From Planctomycetota bacterium (lineage in GTDB: Bacteria > Planctomycetota > UBA11346), in NCBI GenBank assembly GCA_023150565.1, contig JAKLKR010000008.1, positions 12,748 through 57,913 on the forward strand: a stretch of DNA of 45,166 nucleotides, in the 5' to 3' direction. The notes beneath the pieces were generated by a model. It saw only the letters and a program-made list of their open reading frames with translations. It was not told the DNA's origin and searched no databases. Shown here piece after piece: positions 35,380-43,989 of the stretch (position 1 is the stretch's first letter; every line of letters begins with the position of its first letter). Both the position numbers and the translations under genes were made by a program.

Positions 35380-37515
35380 ATGTCCCTGCGCGTCGCGCTC
35401 ATCCTCGCCTTCCTGGTGGTCACCACCCTGGTGTCGTCCACCCTCGGCGTGCTGGGCTACCTCGACCACCGCGACCGCCTGCGCGCCAAGGTCGACGAGG
35501 ATGTCCGCCGGGCCGCCGACCGCCTGGCGGAATCCCTTCGTTCACCGGCCTGGAACTTCGACCGCAACCAGGTGCGCCAGCTGGTGTGGTCCGAACTGTC
35601 GGCGAGCGGCAACCTGGCCTGGATCAGCTACGACCTCGGACCGCGCCTGCGCGAGATGTGCCTGCGCGCCGACGACGGCGGGGTGCGCTGGCTGCCCGCC
35701 GCCAGCACCGGCCTGGTCGCCGACCAGGTGCGCACGGTGCACGCCCCGCACCAGCGCGAGGAGGACCTCGGCACCGTCCACCTCGCGGTCACCTGGGCCC
35801 CCACCGAGGCCGCCCTCGCCCTGCGCCGCAACGAGGCCCTGATCCAGGTCGCGGTGCTGGCGGCGGTGATGATCCTGCTCGCCGGGGTGGTGGTGCACCG
35901 AATCCTGGTGCGCCGCCTGGGCGGGCTGGCGGACCTGCTCGAGAGCGCCCCCGAGGCGCGCGAGGCCTCCTCGCCCGGGGTCGACGAGTTCGCCCGCCTG
36001 GTGGCTGGGGGTCGCGCCCTGCTCGGCCGCCTGGTGGCGGTGCTCGATGCGATCGGCGACGGGGTCGCCACCGTCGACCGCTCCGGCCGCATCCAGCGCC
36101 TCAACCCCGCCGCCCAGCGCCTGCTCGGCACCGGCGCCGACTGCATCGGCAAGCCGCTCCAGCACGCCCTCGCCAACCTGCCCGAAGGCAAGGCCATGGC
36201 CCGCACCATCGAGGTCCAGGTGATCGGCCTGGGCCGCGATGCGCCGGCGAGCGAGCCGCTGACCGTGACCCGGCCGAGTGACGGCGAACGCAGCATCCTG
36301 GTCTCGGCGCATCCGGTGCGCGAAGGCGAGCGGGTGGCCGGCGCGGTGCTGGTGCTGCGCGACGTGACCCTCGAGGTGGCGGCGCGCAACCGCCTGCAGC
36401 AGGCCGAGAAGCTGGAATCGATCGGGCGCATGGCGGGCGGCATTGCCCATGACTTCAACAACCTGCTGACGGTGATCGTGGCCTCGGCCGAGCTGGTGCA
36501 GGACTGCGAGGACCGCAGCCGCCGCCACGCCCTGGCGCGCAACATCCTCAACGCCTCGGCCCAGGCCGCCGACTTCAACCGCAAGCTGCTGGCCTTCGCG
36601 CGCAAGGACTCGATCCATCGCACGCCGATCGACCTGCGCCAGGTGATCGAGCAGGCCTCGTCGCTGCTCGCCCACGCCACCGGCGGGCGCATGAACGTGG
36701 CCACCGACCTGCCAGCCGAGGCGGTGGTGGCCGACATCGACCGCCCGGCGCTGGTCAATTCCCTGATCAACCTCGGCATGAACGCGCGCGACGCCATGCC
36801 CGGCGGCGGCACCTTCCGCATCGGCCTCGGGCTTGCCGCCGCCGCTCCCGCCGAAGGCACCATCCACGGCCAGATGCCACCCGGGCGCTGCGCGGTGATC
36901 ACCGCCACCGACGGCGGCTGCGGCATCCCGGCGCAGATCCTCACCCGCATCTTCGAGCCGTTCTTCACCACCAAGCCGATGGGCGAGGGCACCGGCCTGG
37001 GCCTGGCCGCGGTGTGGGGCACGGTGCGCGCCCACCAGGGCGCGATCGCGGTCGATTCGCAGCCTGGCCGCACCGAGTTCCGCATCTGGCTGCCGCTGTC
37101 CCAGGCCCGCCCAGAGGAGCCCGCCGCCGCCCCGGACAAGGACTGGCGCGGTACGGGAACCGTCCTGCTGGTCGACGACGACCTCACCGTGCGCACCCTG
37201 GGCAAGACCCTGCTCGAGACCATGGGCTTCACCGTGCTCACCGCCGCCGACGGCGAACAGGGGGTGGCGGTGTTCCGCGCCAATCCCGGCGGCATCCGCC
37301 TGGTGCTGCTCGACGTGCTGATGCCGGTGATGAACGGCGAGGCGGCGGCCGAGGCCATGCGCGGCTGCGACCCGCGCGCCTGCATCCTGTTCGTAACCGG
37401 GTACACCGGCGACCACGACGCCCAGCGCCTGCTCCAGGGCTCCGCCGGGGTGGTGTCCAAACCCTACCGCTACGAGGAACTGCGCAGCGCCGTGCGCCGG
37501 GCGCTGCACGAGTAG
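35380..37515 (+). CDS. hybrid sensor histidine kinase with PAS and receiver domains
   Basis: A 711-residue membrane sensor. TM1 is at about residues 5-27, a periplasmic sensor at 28-150 and TM2 at about 154-174. A PAS-like domain lies at about 213-332 (VLDAIGDGVATVDRSGRIQRLN). The HisKA box GGIAHDFNNLL carries His357. The HATPase has NLGMNARDAMP (N box), DGGCGIP, IFEPFFTTK and GEGTGLGLAAVWG, and the C-terminal receiver has phospho-acceptor Asp645 (LLLDVLMPVMNGEA). The His-Asp-Phe-Asn-Asn box puts it in the HisKA group common in hybrid kinases. Start: ATG at 35380, 55 bases after the Ser/Thr kinase. No separate response regulator is nearby. It ends four bases from the convergent glnE stop. Confidence 0.9.
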   Translation: MSLRVALILAFLVVTTLVSSTLGVLGYLDHRDRLRAKVDEDVRRAADRLAESLRSPAWNFDRNQVRQLVWSELSASGNLAWISYDLGPRLREMCLRADDGGVRWLPAASTGLVADQVRTVHAPHQREEDLGTVHLAVTWAPTEAALALRRNEALIQVAVLAAVMILLAGVVVHRILVRRLGGLADLLESAPEAREASSPGVDEFARLVAGGRALLGRLVAVLDAIGDGVATVDRSGRIQRLNPAAQRLLGTGADCIGKPLQHALANLPEGKAMARTIEVQVIGLGRDAPASEPLTVTRPSDGERSILVSAHPVREGERVAGAVLVLRDVTLEVAARNRLQQAEKLESIGRMAGGIAHDFNNLLTVIVASAELVQDCEDRSRRHALARNILNASAQAADFNRKLLAFARKDSIHRTPIDLRQVIEQASSLLAHATGGRMNVATDLPAEAVVADIDRPALVNSLINLGMNARDAMPGGGTFRIGLGLAAAAPAEGTIHGQMPPGRCAVITATDGGCGIPAQILTRIFEPFFTTKPMGEGTGLGLAAVWGTVRAHQGAIAVDSQPGRTEFRIWLPLSQARPEEPAAAPDKDWRGTGTVLLVDDDLTVRTLGKTLLETMGFTVLTAADGEQGVAVFRANPGGIRLVLLDVLMPVMNGEAAAEAMRGCDPRACILFVTGYTGDHDAQRLLQGSAGVVSKPYRYEELRSAVRRALHE

Positions 37516-37519
37516 CCGC

Positions 37520-40441
37520 TCAACCGGGCACCAGGCGGTCGAACCAGAAACGGTTGCGCTCACGGGTCAGGTGTAGCCGCTCATCGAGGGCGCGGCGGTC
37601 GGGCAGGCGGCAACGCCGCGCCAGCGCCTCGCGCTCCTCGTTCCCGGTGGGGATGTGCGACACCGCGGTGCCGGTGGCGAGGCGGTGGCGGCCCTCGACC
37701 ATGCGCAGGAAGCGCACCCCCTCCTCGAGATCGCCGGCCGCCTCGCGCGGCATCAGCCCGGCCGCCGCCAGCCGGCGCAGGGTCGGCACCGTCCCGGTGG
37801 AACCCGCGAGCAGGACGGAGGGATCGCGGCCCAGGCACAGGTACTGGGCCACGAACTCGCCGTCGACATAGCCGCCCCAGCCGCGCTTGAGATGGTCCTT
37901 GCCGGCCACGCTCTGCTCCAGTCGCTGGCGCATGGCCCGCACCTGGGCGGCGGCGTCGGCCGGGGCCGGGGCACCGACCGCACGCGCGCGCAGGGCGTCG
38001 ACCGCCTCCTGGGCCAGGCGCAGGTCGCCGGCGAGCGGACGCGCCCGCACCATCGCCAGGCGCTCCCACAGGTCGCGCGGCTGCGACCAGTAGCCAGCCA
38101 GGGTGGCGGTCGACACCACCAGTTCGCCCTGCTCGCCCCACGGGCGCAGGCGGGCATCGAGCTCGAACAGGCGGCCCTCCTGCATGACCCGCATCAGGTC
38201 CTGGGCCACCCGCGTCCAGAAGGAGAGTCCGTCGCGGTCGATGCGCGGGCATGAGCCGCCCGGATCGCACACGAACACCACGTCCATGTCCGAGACATAG
38301 CCCAGCTCGTCACCGCCGAGCTTGCCCAGCGCCAGCACCGCGAAGCGCACCGGGCGGCCGTCTTCCAGCGGGAAACCCCACTGGCGGCCGCGCTCGGCCG
38401 ACAGCCGGCTGAGCAGCACCTGGAACACCGCCTCGGCCACCGTGCCCAGGCGCCGCGCGGTCTCGTCGGCGTCGACCACCGCGAGGTCGCGGATCGCCGC
38501 CAGGCACTGCTCGCGCGCAACCAGGAAGCCGAGCGGCTCGGCCGGGGTGCTGATGCCCTGCACCAGCTGACGGGCCTCGGCGAACAGCGCCGGCGCCGGC
38601 AGGGGACGGCGGTTGAGCGCATCCATCACCTCATCGATCAGCCCGGGCTGCTCGACCAGGCTCTGTACCAGGTAGTTCGACCAGCCGGCCACGTCGACGA
38701 GCATGCCGAGCACGTCGGGACGGGCGGTGAGCAGGGCGAAGAAGGTGGCGCGGCCGCCGGTGGCGGCCACCAGCCGCACCAGGTTGTCGAGGGTCTGGTC
38801 CGGCTGCGGGCTCTCGGCCAGCAGGTGCAGCAGCAGCGGCATCAGCTCGGCCAGGGCGCGCTCGGTGCGGCTGCGGCTGAGCACGAAGAAGGGCTCGAGC
38901 GCGAGCGTGCGCAGGTTGGCGGCGGCGCGCGCGATGTCGCGCAGGCCCACCGGTTCGAGCACCAGCCGCGCCAGGTCGGCGTCGGCCTCGCCCTGCACCA
39001 GCAGCGCCAGGCGGGCGTCGCCGGCGCGGCTGCCTTCGAGGAAGTGCCGGGCCACCACCGCGCGCACCTCGCGGCGCACGCGCGCATGCTCGGCATCGAA
39101 GGCGGCCAGGGTGGGATGGCCGCAGGCCACCGCCAGGCGGGCGCGCTCGCCGGCATCCGCGGGCAGGGCGTGCTCCTGGCGGTCCTGCCACATCTGCAGG
39201 CGGTGCTCGACCATGCGCAGCCAGCGGTAGTGGCGGTCGAGCAGGTCGGCGTCGTGCGCCGGCAGCACCCCGCGATCGACCAGCAGGCGCATGGTCGGCA
39301 GGGTGTCGCGCCGGCGCAGCTCGGGATGGCGGCCGCCGTAGGCGAGCTGGAAGTGCTGGACCAGGAACTCGATGTCGCGGATGCCGCCGGCGCCGGTCTT
39401 GACGTCGGCCTCGCGCGCGCGCTCCTCGATGCGCCGGCGCATCGAGCGCGACTCCTCGAGGTCCTCCCAGGCCGGGTCGCTGGGGAAGATCCAGCCGCCC
39501 AGCTCCTCCAGCAGCCGGCGCCCGATCGTCACCGCTCCGGCGATCGGGCGGGCCTTGATCATCGCCTGGCGCTCCCAGGGCCGGCCGACGCTGAAATAGT
39601 AGTCGACCGTCTCGCGCAGGCTGAGCACCAGCTCGCCGCGGTCGCCCTCCGGGCGCAGGCGCATGTCGACGCGGAACATCGGCCCGGCGTCGCCGGGGGA
39701 TTCGAGCAGGCGGATCAGCTCGGCCCCGACCCGCCGGAACCAGTCGTGGGCGTCGATGCCGCCGACCTCGCCGCCGGGATGGTCGTAGAGCAGGATGAGG
39801 TCGATGTCGGAGCTGTAGTTCAGCTCGCGCGCCCCCAGCTTGCCCATGCCCAGCACCGCCAGCCCGGGATGCAGGGGATGGTCGGCGGGCAGGGCGTGGC
39901 CGAAGCGGGCGGCGATGCGCGCCACCGCCAGGTCGAGGCAGGCCTGGGCGAGCACGTCGGTGAGGTCGGAGAGCTCGCCGGTGACCGCCGGCAGCGACAG
40001 CTCGCCGGCGATGTCGCCAAGGATCAGGCGCAGCCAGTGGTGGTGCTTGAACAGCCCGATGGCGGTGCCGCGCGCGGCCGGGGTGGTGAGCGCGGCGAGG
40101 TCGGCCGCCAGCGCCTCGGCCATGGTCCGGCGGCCCCACACCTGGCGGAAGCTGCGCCCCTGGACCAGGTCCCAGAACACCCCCGGCCGCTGCAGGGCGA
40201 GGTCGATGCCGTAGCGGCTGCAGCCGCCCAGGCGCAGCAGCAGGTCGAGGGCGAGGGGATCGGCGCGCAGCTGGCGCAGGGTCGGGCCGGGATCGCCGAC
40301 CGCGCCCAGGAAGCCGGCGAGGTCGGCCAGGCCCTGGCGCGGATCCGGCAGGCCGGGCAGCAGCTCCTCGGCATGGGCGAGGACCGCGGCCGCGTCCTCG
40401 CCATAGTTCGCACACAGGGCCTTCTGCCAGTCGCTGGGCAT
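37520..40441 (-). CDS. glnE: bifunctional glutamine synthetase adenylyltransferase/adenylyl-removing enzyme
   Basis: A 973-residue GlnE, close to the 946 of E. coli. It adenylylates and deadenylylates glutamine synthetase under PII control. It has two nucleotidyltransferase domains: LGMGKLGARELNYSSDIDL at about residues 197-215 (Asp212, Asp214; adenylyl-removing half) and LALGKLGGDELGYVSDMDV at about 700-720 (adenylyltransferase half). Each is followed by helical GlnD-UTase-like regions (RDIEFLVQHFQLAYG; GYVDGEFVAQYLCL). Both catalytic halves look intact. Start: ATG at 40441. It is divergent from ribE across 77 bases and not in an operon with glnA in this window. Confidence 0.95.
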   Translation of the reverse strand: MPSDWQKALCANYGEDAAAVLAHAEELLPGLPDPRQGLADLAGFLGAVGDPGPTLRQLRADPLALDLLLRLGGCSRYGIDLALQRPGVFWDLVQGRSFRQVWGRRTMAEALAADLAALTTPAARGTAIGLFKHHHWLRLILGDIAGELSLPAVTGELSDLTDVLAQACLDLAVARIAARFGHALPADHPLHPGLAVLGMGKLGARELNYSSDIDLILLYDHPGGEVGGIDAHDWFRRVGAELIRLLESPGDAGPMFRVDMRLRPEGDRGELVLSLRETVDYYFSVGRPWERQAMIKARPIAGAVTIGRRLLEELGGWIFPSDPAWEDLEESRSMRRRIEERAREADVKTGAGGIRDIEFLVQHFQLAYGGRHPELRRRDTLPTMRLLVDRGVLPAHDADLLDRHYRWLRMVEHRLQMWQDRQEHALPADAGERARLAVACGHPTLAAFDAEHARVRREVRAVVARHFLEGSRAGDARLALLVQGEADADLARLVLEPVGLRDIARAAANLRTLALEPFFVLSRSRTERALAELMPLLLHLLAESPQPDQTLDNLVRLVAATGGRATFFALLTARPDVLGMLVDVAGWSNYLVQSLVEQPGLIDEVMDALNRRPLPAPALFAEARQLVQGISTPAEPLGFLVAREQCLAAIRDLAVVDADETARRLGTVAEAVFQVLLSRLSAERGRQWGFPLEDGRPVRFAVLALGKLGGDELGYVSDMDVVFVCDPGGSCPRIDRDGLSFWTRVAQDLMRVMQEGRLFELDARLRPWGEQGELVVSTATLAGYWSQPRDLWERLAMVRARPLAGDLRLAQEAVDALRARAVGAPAPADAAAQVRAMRQRLEQSVAGKDHLKRGWGGYVDGEFVAQYLCLGRDPSVLLAGSTGTVPTLRRLAAAGLMPREAAGDLEEGVRFLRMVEGRHRLATGTAVSHIPTGNEEREALARRCRLPDRRALDERLHLTRERNRFWFDRLVPG

Positions 40442-40470
40442 GGCGCCATGGTCCGGCCCACCGCCACCGC

Positions 40471-40488
40471 CGCCAGTGGCTCCTGGCG
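40471..40488. other. hairpin in the glnE-ribE divergent gap
   Basis: CGCCAG-TGGCTC-CTGGCG forms a 6-base-arm hairpin within the 77-base gap. It may mark a regulatory site for either gene or be chance in GC-rich DNA. The rest of the gap shows no clear promoter. Confidence 0.25.
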
Positions 40489-40518
40489 CAGGGGCGCAGG
40501 CGGCTACCGTCCCCGCCC

Positions 40519-41109
40519 ATGTTCACCGGCATCATCGAGCACGTCGGCACCATCGGCGCGGCCCAGCACCGCCATGACGCCTCGGTGCTGGAGGTCGAGC
40601 TCGGCCCGCTGGCCGACGGCACCCGGCTGGGCGATTCCATCTGCACCGACGGCATCTGCCTGACCGTGACCGCGCTGGAGGCCGGGCGCGCGCGCTTCGA
40701 CGTCAGCGCCGAGACCCGCCGCAAGAGCACCATCCCGTCGTGGGCGGCGGGCCGGCAGGTGAATCTCGAACGCGCCCTGCGCGTGGGCGACCGCCTGGGC
40801 GGGCACCTGGTGGGCGGCCACGTCGACGGGGTCGGACGGCTGCTGGAACGGCGCCGGGAGGGCGATGGCGAGCGCCTGGTGTTCGTGCTGCCGGACGGCG
40901 GCGCGGTGAAGGTGGTCGAAAAAGGCTCGGTCGCCATCGACGGGGTCAGCCTGACCTGCTGGGACTGCCGCGGGGCGCGCTTCGCGGTGGCGGTGGTGCC
41001 GCACACCCTCGCCCACACCACCCTGGGCGGCATGCGCGCCGGCACCCCGGTGAACCTGGAGATGGACCCGGTCGGACGCTGGGTCGAGCGGCTGCTCAAG
41101 GGGGATTGA
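40519..41109 (+). CDS. ribE: riboflavin synthase, alpha subunit
   Basis: A 196-residue riboflavin synthase, which dismutates two 6,7-dimethyl-8-ribityllumazines into riboflavin. The characteristic start MFTGIIEHVG is present. The two internal lumazine-binding halves are visible as DSICTDGICLTVTAL and GSVAIDGVSLTCWDC, and GGHLVGGHVDG joins them. The length is typical. Start: ATG at 40519. No other riboflavin gene is next to it and the short leader has no room for an FMN riboswitch. A GC-rich hairpin (41130-41154) after the stop may help end transcription. Confidence 0.95.
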   Translation: MFTGIIEHVGTIGAAQHRHDASVLEVELGPLADGTRLGDSICTDGICLTVTALEAGRARFDVSAETRRKSTIPSWAAGRQVNLERALRVGDRLGGHLVGGHVDGVGRLLERRREGDGERLVFVLPDGGAVKVVEKGSVAIDGVSLTCWDCRGARFAVAVVPHTLAHTTLGGMRAGTPVNLEMDPVGRWVERLLKGD

Positions 41110-41129
41110 GCGGCCACGAGCCCGGGGAA

Positions 41130-41154
41130 GCGGGCGCAAGCGGCAGTTGCCCGC
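41130..41154 (+). terminator. possible hairpin terminator after ribE
   Basis: GCGGGC at 41130-41135 pairs with GCCCGC at 41149-41154, 21 bases after the ribE stop. No U-tract follows (CACCTT), so the hairpin may only stabilise the message end. Confidence 0.3.
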
Positions 41155-41169
41155 CACCTTGTCCCCCGT

Positions 41170-41192
41170 GCGGCAGGCCCCAAGCTTGCCGC
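41170..41192 (+). promoter_or_regulatory. hairpin directly before the radical SAM gene start
   Basis: GCGGCAGGC-CCCAA-GCTTGCCGC forms nine pairs (one G-U) and ends two bases before the ATG at 41195. It would cover the place where a ribosome binding site should be, and no Shine-Dalgarno is visible. It could act as a translational gate or as a terminator relic. Confidence 0.35.
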
Positions 41193-41194
41193 CC

Positions 41195-42121
41195 ATGTCC
41201 GCATGTGTCGGGATCGCGCGGGGGCGGTGGGGCTATCGCAGCTACCGCGAGCACCTGCGCAGCCGTTTCGGCGATCTGCATGTGCGCAAGCTGTGCCTCG
41301 ATGCCGGCTTCACCTGCCCCAACCTCGACGGCACCGTCGGCCACGGCGGCTGCTCCTATTGCGACAACCGCGGCTTCGCCCCCAATGCCGGCAGCGCCGA
41401 CTCGCTGCTGCGCCAGTGGGACGCCGGCCGCACCGCCCTGCGCCGGCGCCATCGCCGGGTCGACGGCTTCATCGCCTACTTCCAGGCCTTCTCCAACACC
41501 TATGCCCCGGCCGAGCGCCTGCACCGGCTCTACGACCCCCTGCCCGGGCTGCTGCCGGAATGCCTGGGGGTGTCGGTGGGCACCCGCCCCGACTGCCTGG
41601 GCGACGAGGCCCTGGCGGTGCTCGACGAACTCGGCCGGCGCACCTTCCTGACCGTCGAGATCGGCCTGCAGAGCGACCGCGATGCGGTGCTGCGGCGGAT
41701 CAACCGCGGCCATGACGTGGCCTGCTTCCACGATGCGGTGGCGCGCGCCGCCGGGCGCTCCTTCGAGCTGTGCGTGCACCTCATCCTCGGCCTGCCGGGC
41801 GAGGGCCCGGACGCCCCCGAGCGCCTGGGCGACCTGGTCGCCTCGCTGCCGGTGCAGTCGGTCAAGCTGCACAACCTGCACATCATGCGCGGCACCGCCT
41901 GGGAGCGCCTGCATGCCGCCGGCCAGCTCGCCACCCCCGGGCGCGAGGCCCATCTCGACGCGGTGGCGCGCGCGGTGGCGCGCCTGCGCCCCGACCAGGC
42001 GGTGCAGCGGGTGGTCGCCGACGCCCCCGACCGCCTGCTGGTGGGCGACCCCTGGTGCCATGACAAGCAGGGCTTCCTCGGCGCCCTGTCCGGCCGGCTG
42101 GCCTGCGTGGAGGTGGCATGA
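41195..42121 (+). CDS. radical SAM protein, YhcC/TIGR01212-like family
   Basis: A 308-residue radical SAM protein resembling the YhcC family. The iron-sulfur cluster cysteines are Cys41, Cys53 and Cys56 (FTCPNLDGTVGHGGCSYC), with the family's C-x11-C-x2-C spacing rather than the classical Cx3Cx2C. Further family marks are IAYFQAFSNTYAP, LGVSVGTRPDCLGDE, TVEIGLQS, RGHDVACF, HLILGLPGE, and VKLHNLHIMRGTAWE. Start: ATG at 41195 (MSACVGIARGRWGYRSYREHLR); the frame is open from 41147. The downstream exporter gene overlaps its stop by four bases (ATGA). Proteins of this family are thought to act on tRNA or related substrates, but the function is not settled. Confidence 0.85.
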   Translation: MSACVGIARGRWGYRSYREHLRSRFGDLHVRKLCLDAGFTCPNLDGTVGHGGCSYCDNRGFAPNAGSADSLLRQWDAGRTALRRRHRRVDGFIAYFQAFSNTYAPAERLHRLYDPLPGLLPECLGVSVGTRPDCLGDEALAVLDELGRRTFLTVEIGLQSDRDAVLRRINRGHDVACFHDAVARAAGRSFELCVHLILGLPGEGPDAPERLGDLVASLPVQSVKLHNLHIMRGTAWERLHAAGQLATPGREAHLDAVARAVARLRPDQAVQRVVADAPDRLLVGDPWCHDKQGFLGALSGRLACVEVA

Positions 42122-43989
42122 GCGGCAAGCCCGAACAGCTCAAGCGGGACGGCACCGCCTTCCTGATCTCGCTCACCCTGCGCTACCCGCGCCTGGTGCT
42201 GGCGATCGTCGGCCTGGCCCTGCTCGCCACCCTGGTCAGCTCGCCGGCGCCGTACCTCGGCAAGATCATCATCGACGACATCATCTTCCGCCAGATGAAC
42301 GCCGACGGCCGCAGCACGGTCAGCGGCTTCATGGGCGTGCCGATGGTGGTGTGGATGCTGGGCGGGGTGGTGCTGGTGGGGGTGGGGCTCAAGCTGCTCG
42401 GCACCATCGTCTACAGCTGGCAGAGCCACTACATCCTGCAGATCACCCGCAACGTGCTCAACGAGGTGCGCCTCGATACCGCGGTGCGCCTGATGGGGGC
42501 GCCGCAGAAGTTCTACGAATCGACCGAGCCCGGCCGCATCGCCGCCCGCCTGACCCACGACGTGTTCGGCATGGACGGCACCATCTTCTCGATCCTGCGC
42601 CTGCTGGTGCCGGCGGTGATCACGGTGGTGGTGGTGGTCGGCTTCATGGTGTTCATCAACGCCTGGCTGACCGCCATCGTGATGGTGACCATGCCGCTCA
42701 CCGCCTTCCTGACCTGGCTGAGCTACCGCCGGCTGCACGCCTTCGCGCGCGAGGAGTCGGACCGCGCCGCGGCGCTCAACGCCACCGCCACCGAGATCTT
42801 CTCGTCGGTGAAGATCATCCGCGTGTTCACCGCCGAGCCGTTCTTCCTCGACCGCCTGCGCCAGCGCTGCGAGGCGGTGCGCTTCGAGGGCATCCGCCAC
42901 TGGACCATCTTCCACACCGTCGCCGGTCTGCTCGGCATGCTCTCGGGCATCGGCGCCGACATCTTCCTGTTCGTGGGCGGGATCATGGCCATCTACGGCC
43001 ACATCACCTTCGGCGAGTTCTTCGCCTTCTACGCCTACCAGGGCATGCTGTGGGGGCCGATCAACACCCTGCTCAACGCCGGGGTGACCATGCAGCAGGG
43101 CACCGCCAACGCCGAGAAGGTGAAGGAGCTGATGGACGTCGAGCAGGAGCCGTGGCTGGCACGCGCCGCCGCCACCACCTCCGACGACCAGGAGGAACCG
43201 CCCCCCTTCCGCGGCCAGATCGAGGCGCGCAACCTGATGTTCTCGTACGCCGAGGGCGATCCGGTGCTGCAGGAGGTCAACCTGACCATCGCCCCCGGCA
43301 CCATGACCGCCCTGGTCGGGCAGTCGGGCTCGGGCAAGACCACCTTCGCCAGCCTGCTGATGGGCCTCTACCTGCCCACCGGCGGCAAGCTGCTGATCGA
43401 CGGCAACGACCTGCGCAACTGGGATCTGCGCCGTCTGCGCCGCAACATCGGGGTGGTGCTGCAGGACGCGGTGCTGTTCAACGACACCCTGCGCGGAAAC
43501 CTCTGCCTGGGGCGGCCGTTCAGCGACGAGCAGATCTGGGCCGCGCTCGCCGCCGCCCACCTCTCGGACACCATCCGCCAGATGCCCGAAGGGCTGGATT
43601 CCCAGGTCGGCATCAGCGGCACCCGCCTGTCGGGCGGCCAGCGCCAGCGCCTGGCGATCGCCCGGGTGTTCCTGCGCGACCCCTCCTTCATCATCCTCGA
43701 CGAGGCCACCAGCGCCCTCGACAGCGAGACCGAGAAGGCCATCCAGCGCTCCTTCGACGCCCTGCTCGCCAACCGCACCTCGGTGGTGATCGCCCACCGC
43801 CTGTCGACCATCTACCGCGCCGACCAGATCGTGGTCATGCACCAGGGCCGGGTGGCCGAGGTCGGCCGCCACGAGGACCTGGTGCAGCGCGCCGACGGCC
43901 TCTACCGCCAGCTCTACGAGGCCCAGGTCGAGGGCATGGTGCCCATGAGCGGGGTCCACCGCCGGCCCTTCGCGCAGACCAAGTCATGA
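42118..43989 (+). CDS. ABC exporter, fused membrane and ATPase domains (MsbA-like)
   Basis: A 623-residue type IV ABC exporter half-transporter. Residues about 20-325 contain six membrane helices (for example 27-42, 76-98, 165-200, 262-292). The ATPase domain spans 365-600: Walker A GQSGSGKT (401-408), Q-loop Gln449, signature LSGGQ (504-508), Walker B FIILDE with Glu529, and H-loop His560. All catalytic elements are intact. No C39 peptidase domain is present. Start: ATG at 42118, overlapping the radical SAM stop by four bases; it overlaps the membrane fusion gene by four bases too. With that partner it probably forms an export system across the cell envelope; the cargo is unknown. Confidence 0.9.
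   Translation: MSGKPEQLKRDGTAFLISLTLRYPRLVLAIVGLALLATLVSSPAPYLGKIIIDDIIFRQMNADGRSTVSGFMGVPMVVWMLGGVVLVGVGLKLLGTIVYSWQSHYILQITRNVLNEVRLDTAVRLMGAPQKFYESTEPGRIAARLTHDVFGMDGTIFSILRLLVPAVITVVVVVGFMVFINAWLTAIVMVTMPLTAFLTWLSYRRLHAFAREESDRAAALNATATEIFSSVKIIRVFTAEPFFLDRLRQRCEAVRFEGIRHWTIFHTVAGLLGMLSGIGADIFLFVGGIMAIYGHITFGEFFAFYAYQGMLWGPINTLLNAGVTMQQGTANAEKVKELMDVEQEPWLARAAATTSDDQEEPPPFRGQIEARNLMFSYAEGDPVLQEVNLTIAPGTMTALVGQSGSGKTTFASLLMGLYLPTGGKLLIDGNDLRNWDLRRLRRNIGVVLQDAVLFNDTLRGNLCLGRPFSDEQIWAALAAAHLSDTIRQMPEGLDSQVGISGTRLSGGQRQRLAIARVFLRDPSFIILDEATSALDSETEKAIQRSFDALLANRTSVVIAHRLSTIYRADQIVVMHQGRVAEVGRHEDLVQRADGLYRQLYEAQVEGMVPMSGVHRRPFAQTKS

Noticed and set aside
27504..35441. A 2645-codon open frame on the minus strand across parE, parC, rapA and the second kinase.
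   Set aside because: It is antisense to four clearly recognised genes, has low-complexity Ala/Gly/Arg/Gln/His-rich composition and no domain signature. Very high GC with biased third positions removes stop codons from antisense frames.
40442..40518. Possible FMN riboswitch before riboflavin synthase.
   Set aside because: The gap is only 77 bases, shared with a divergent gene, and lacks the conserved multi-helix pattern; only a small hairpin is present.
41682..43985. A long open frame running into the membrane fusion protein.
   Set aside because: It is an off-frame reading of the radical SAM and exporter genes; only the part from 43986 encodes a recognisable protein.
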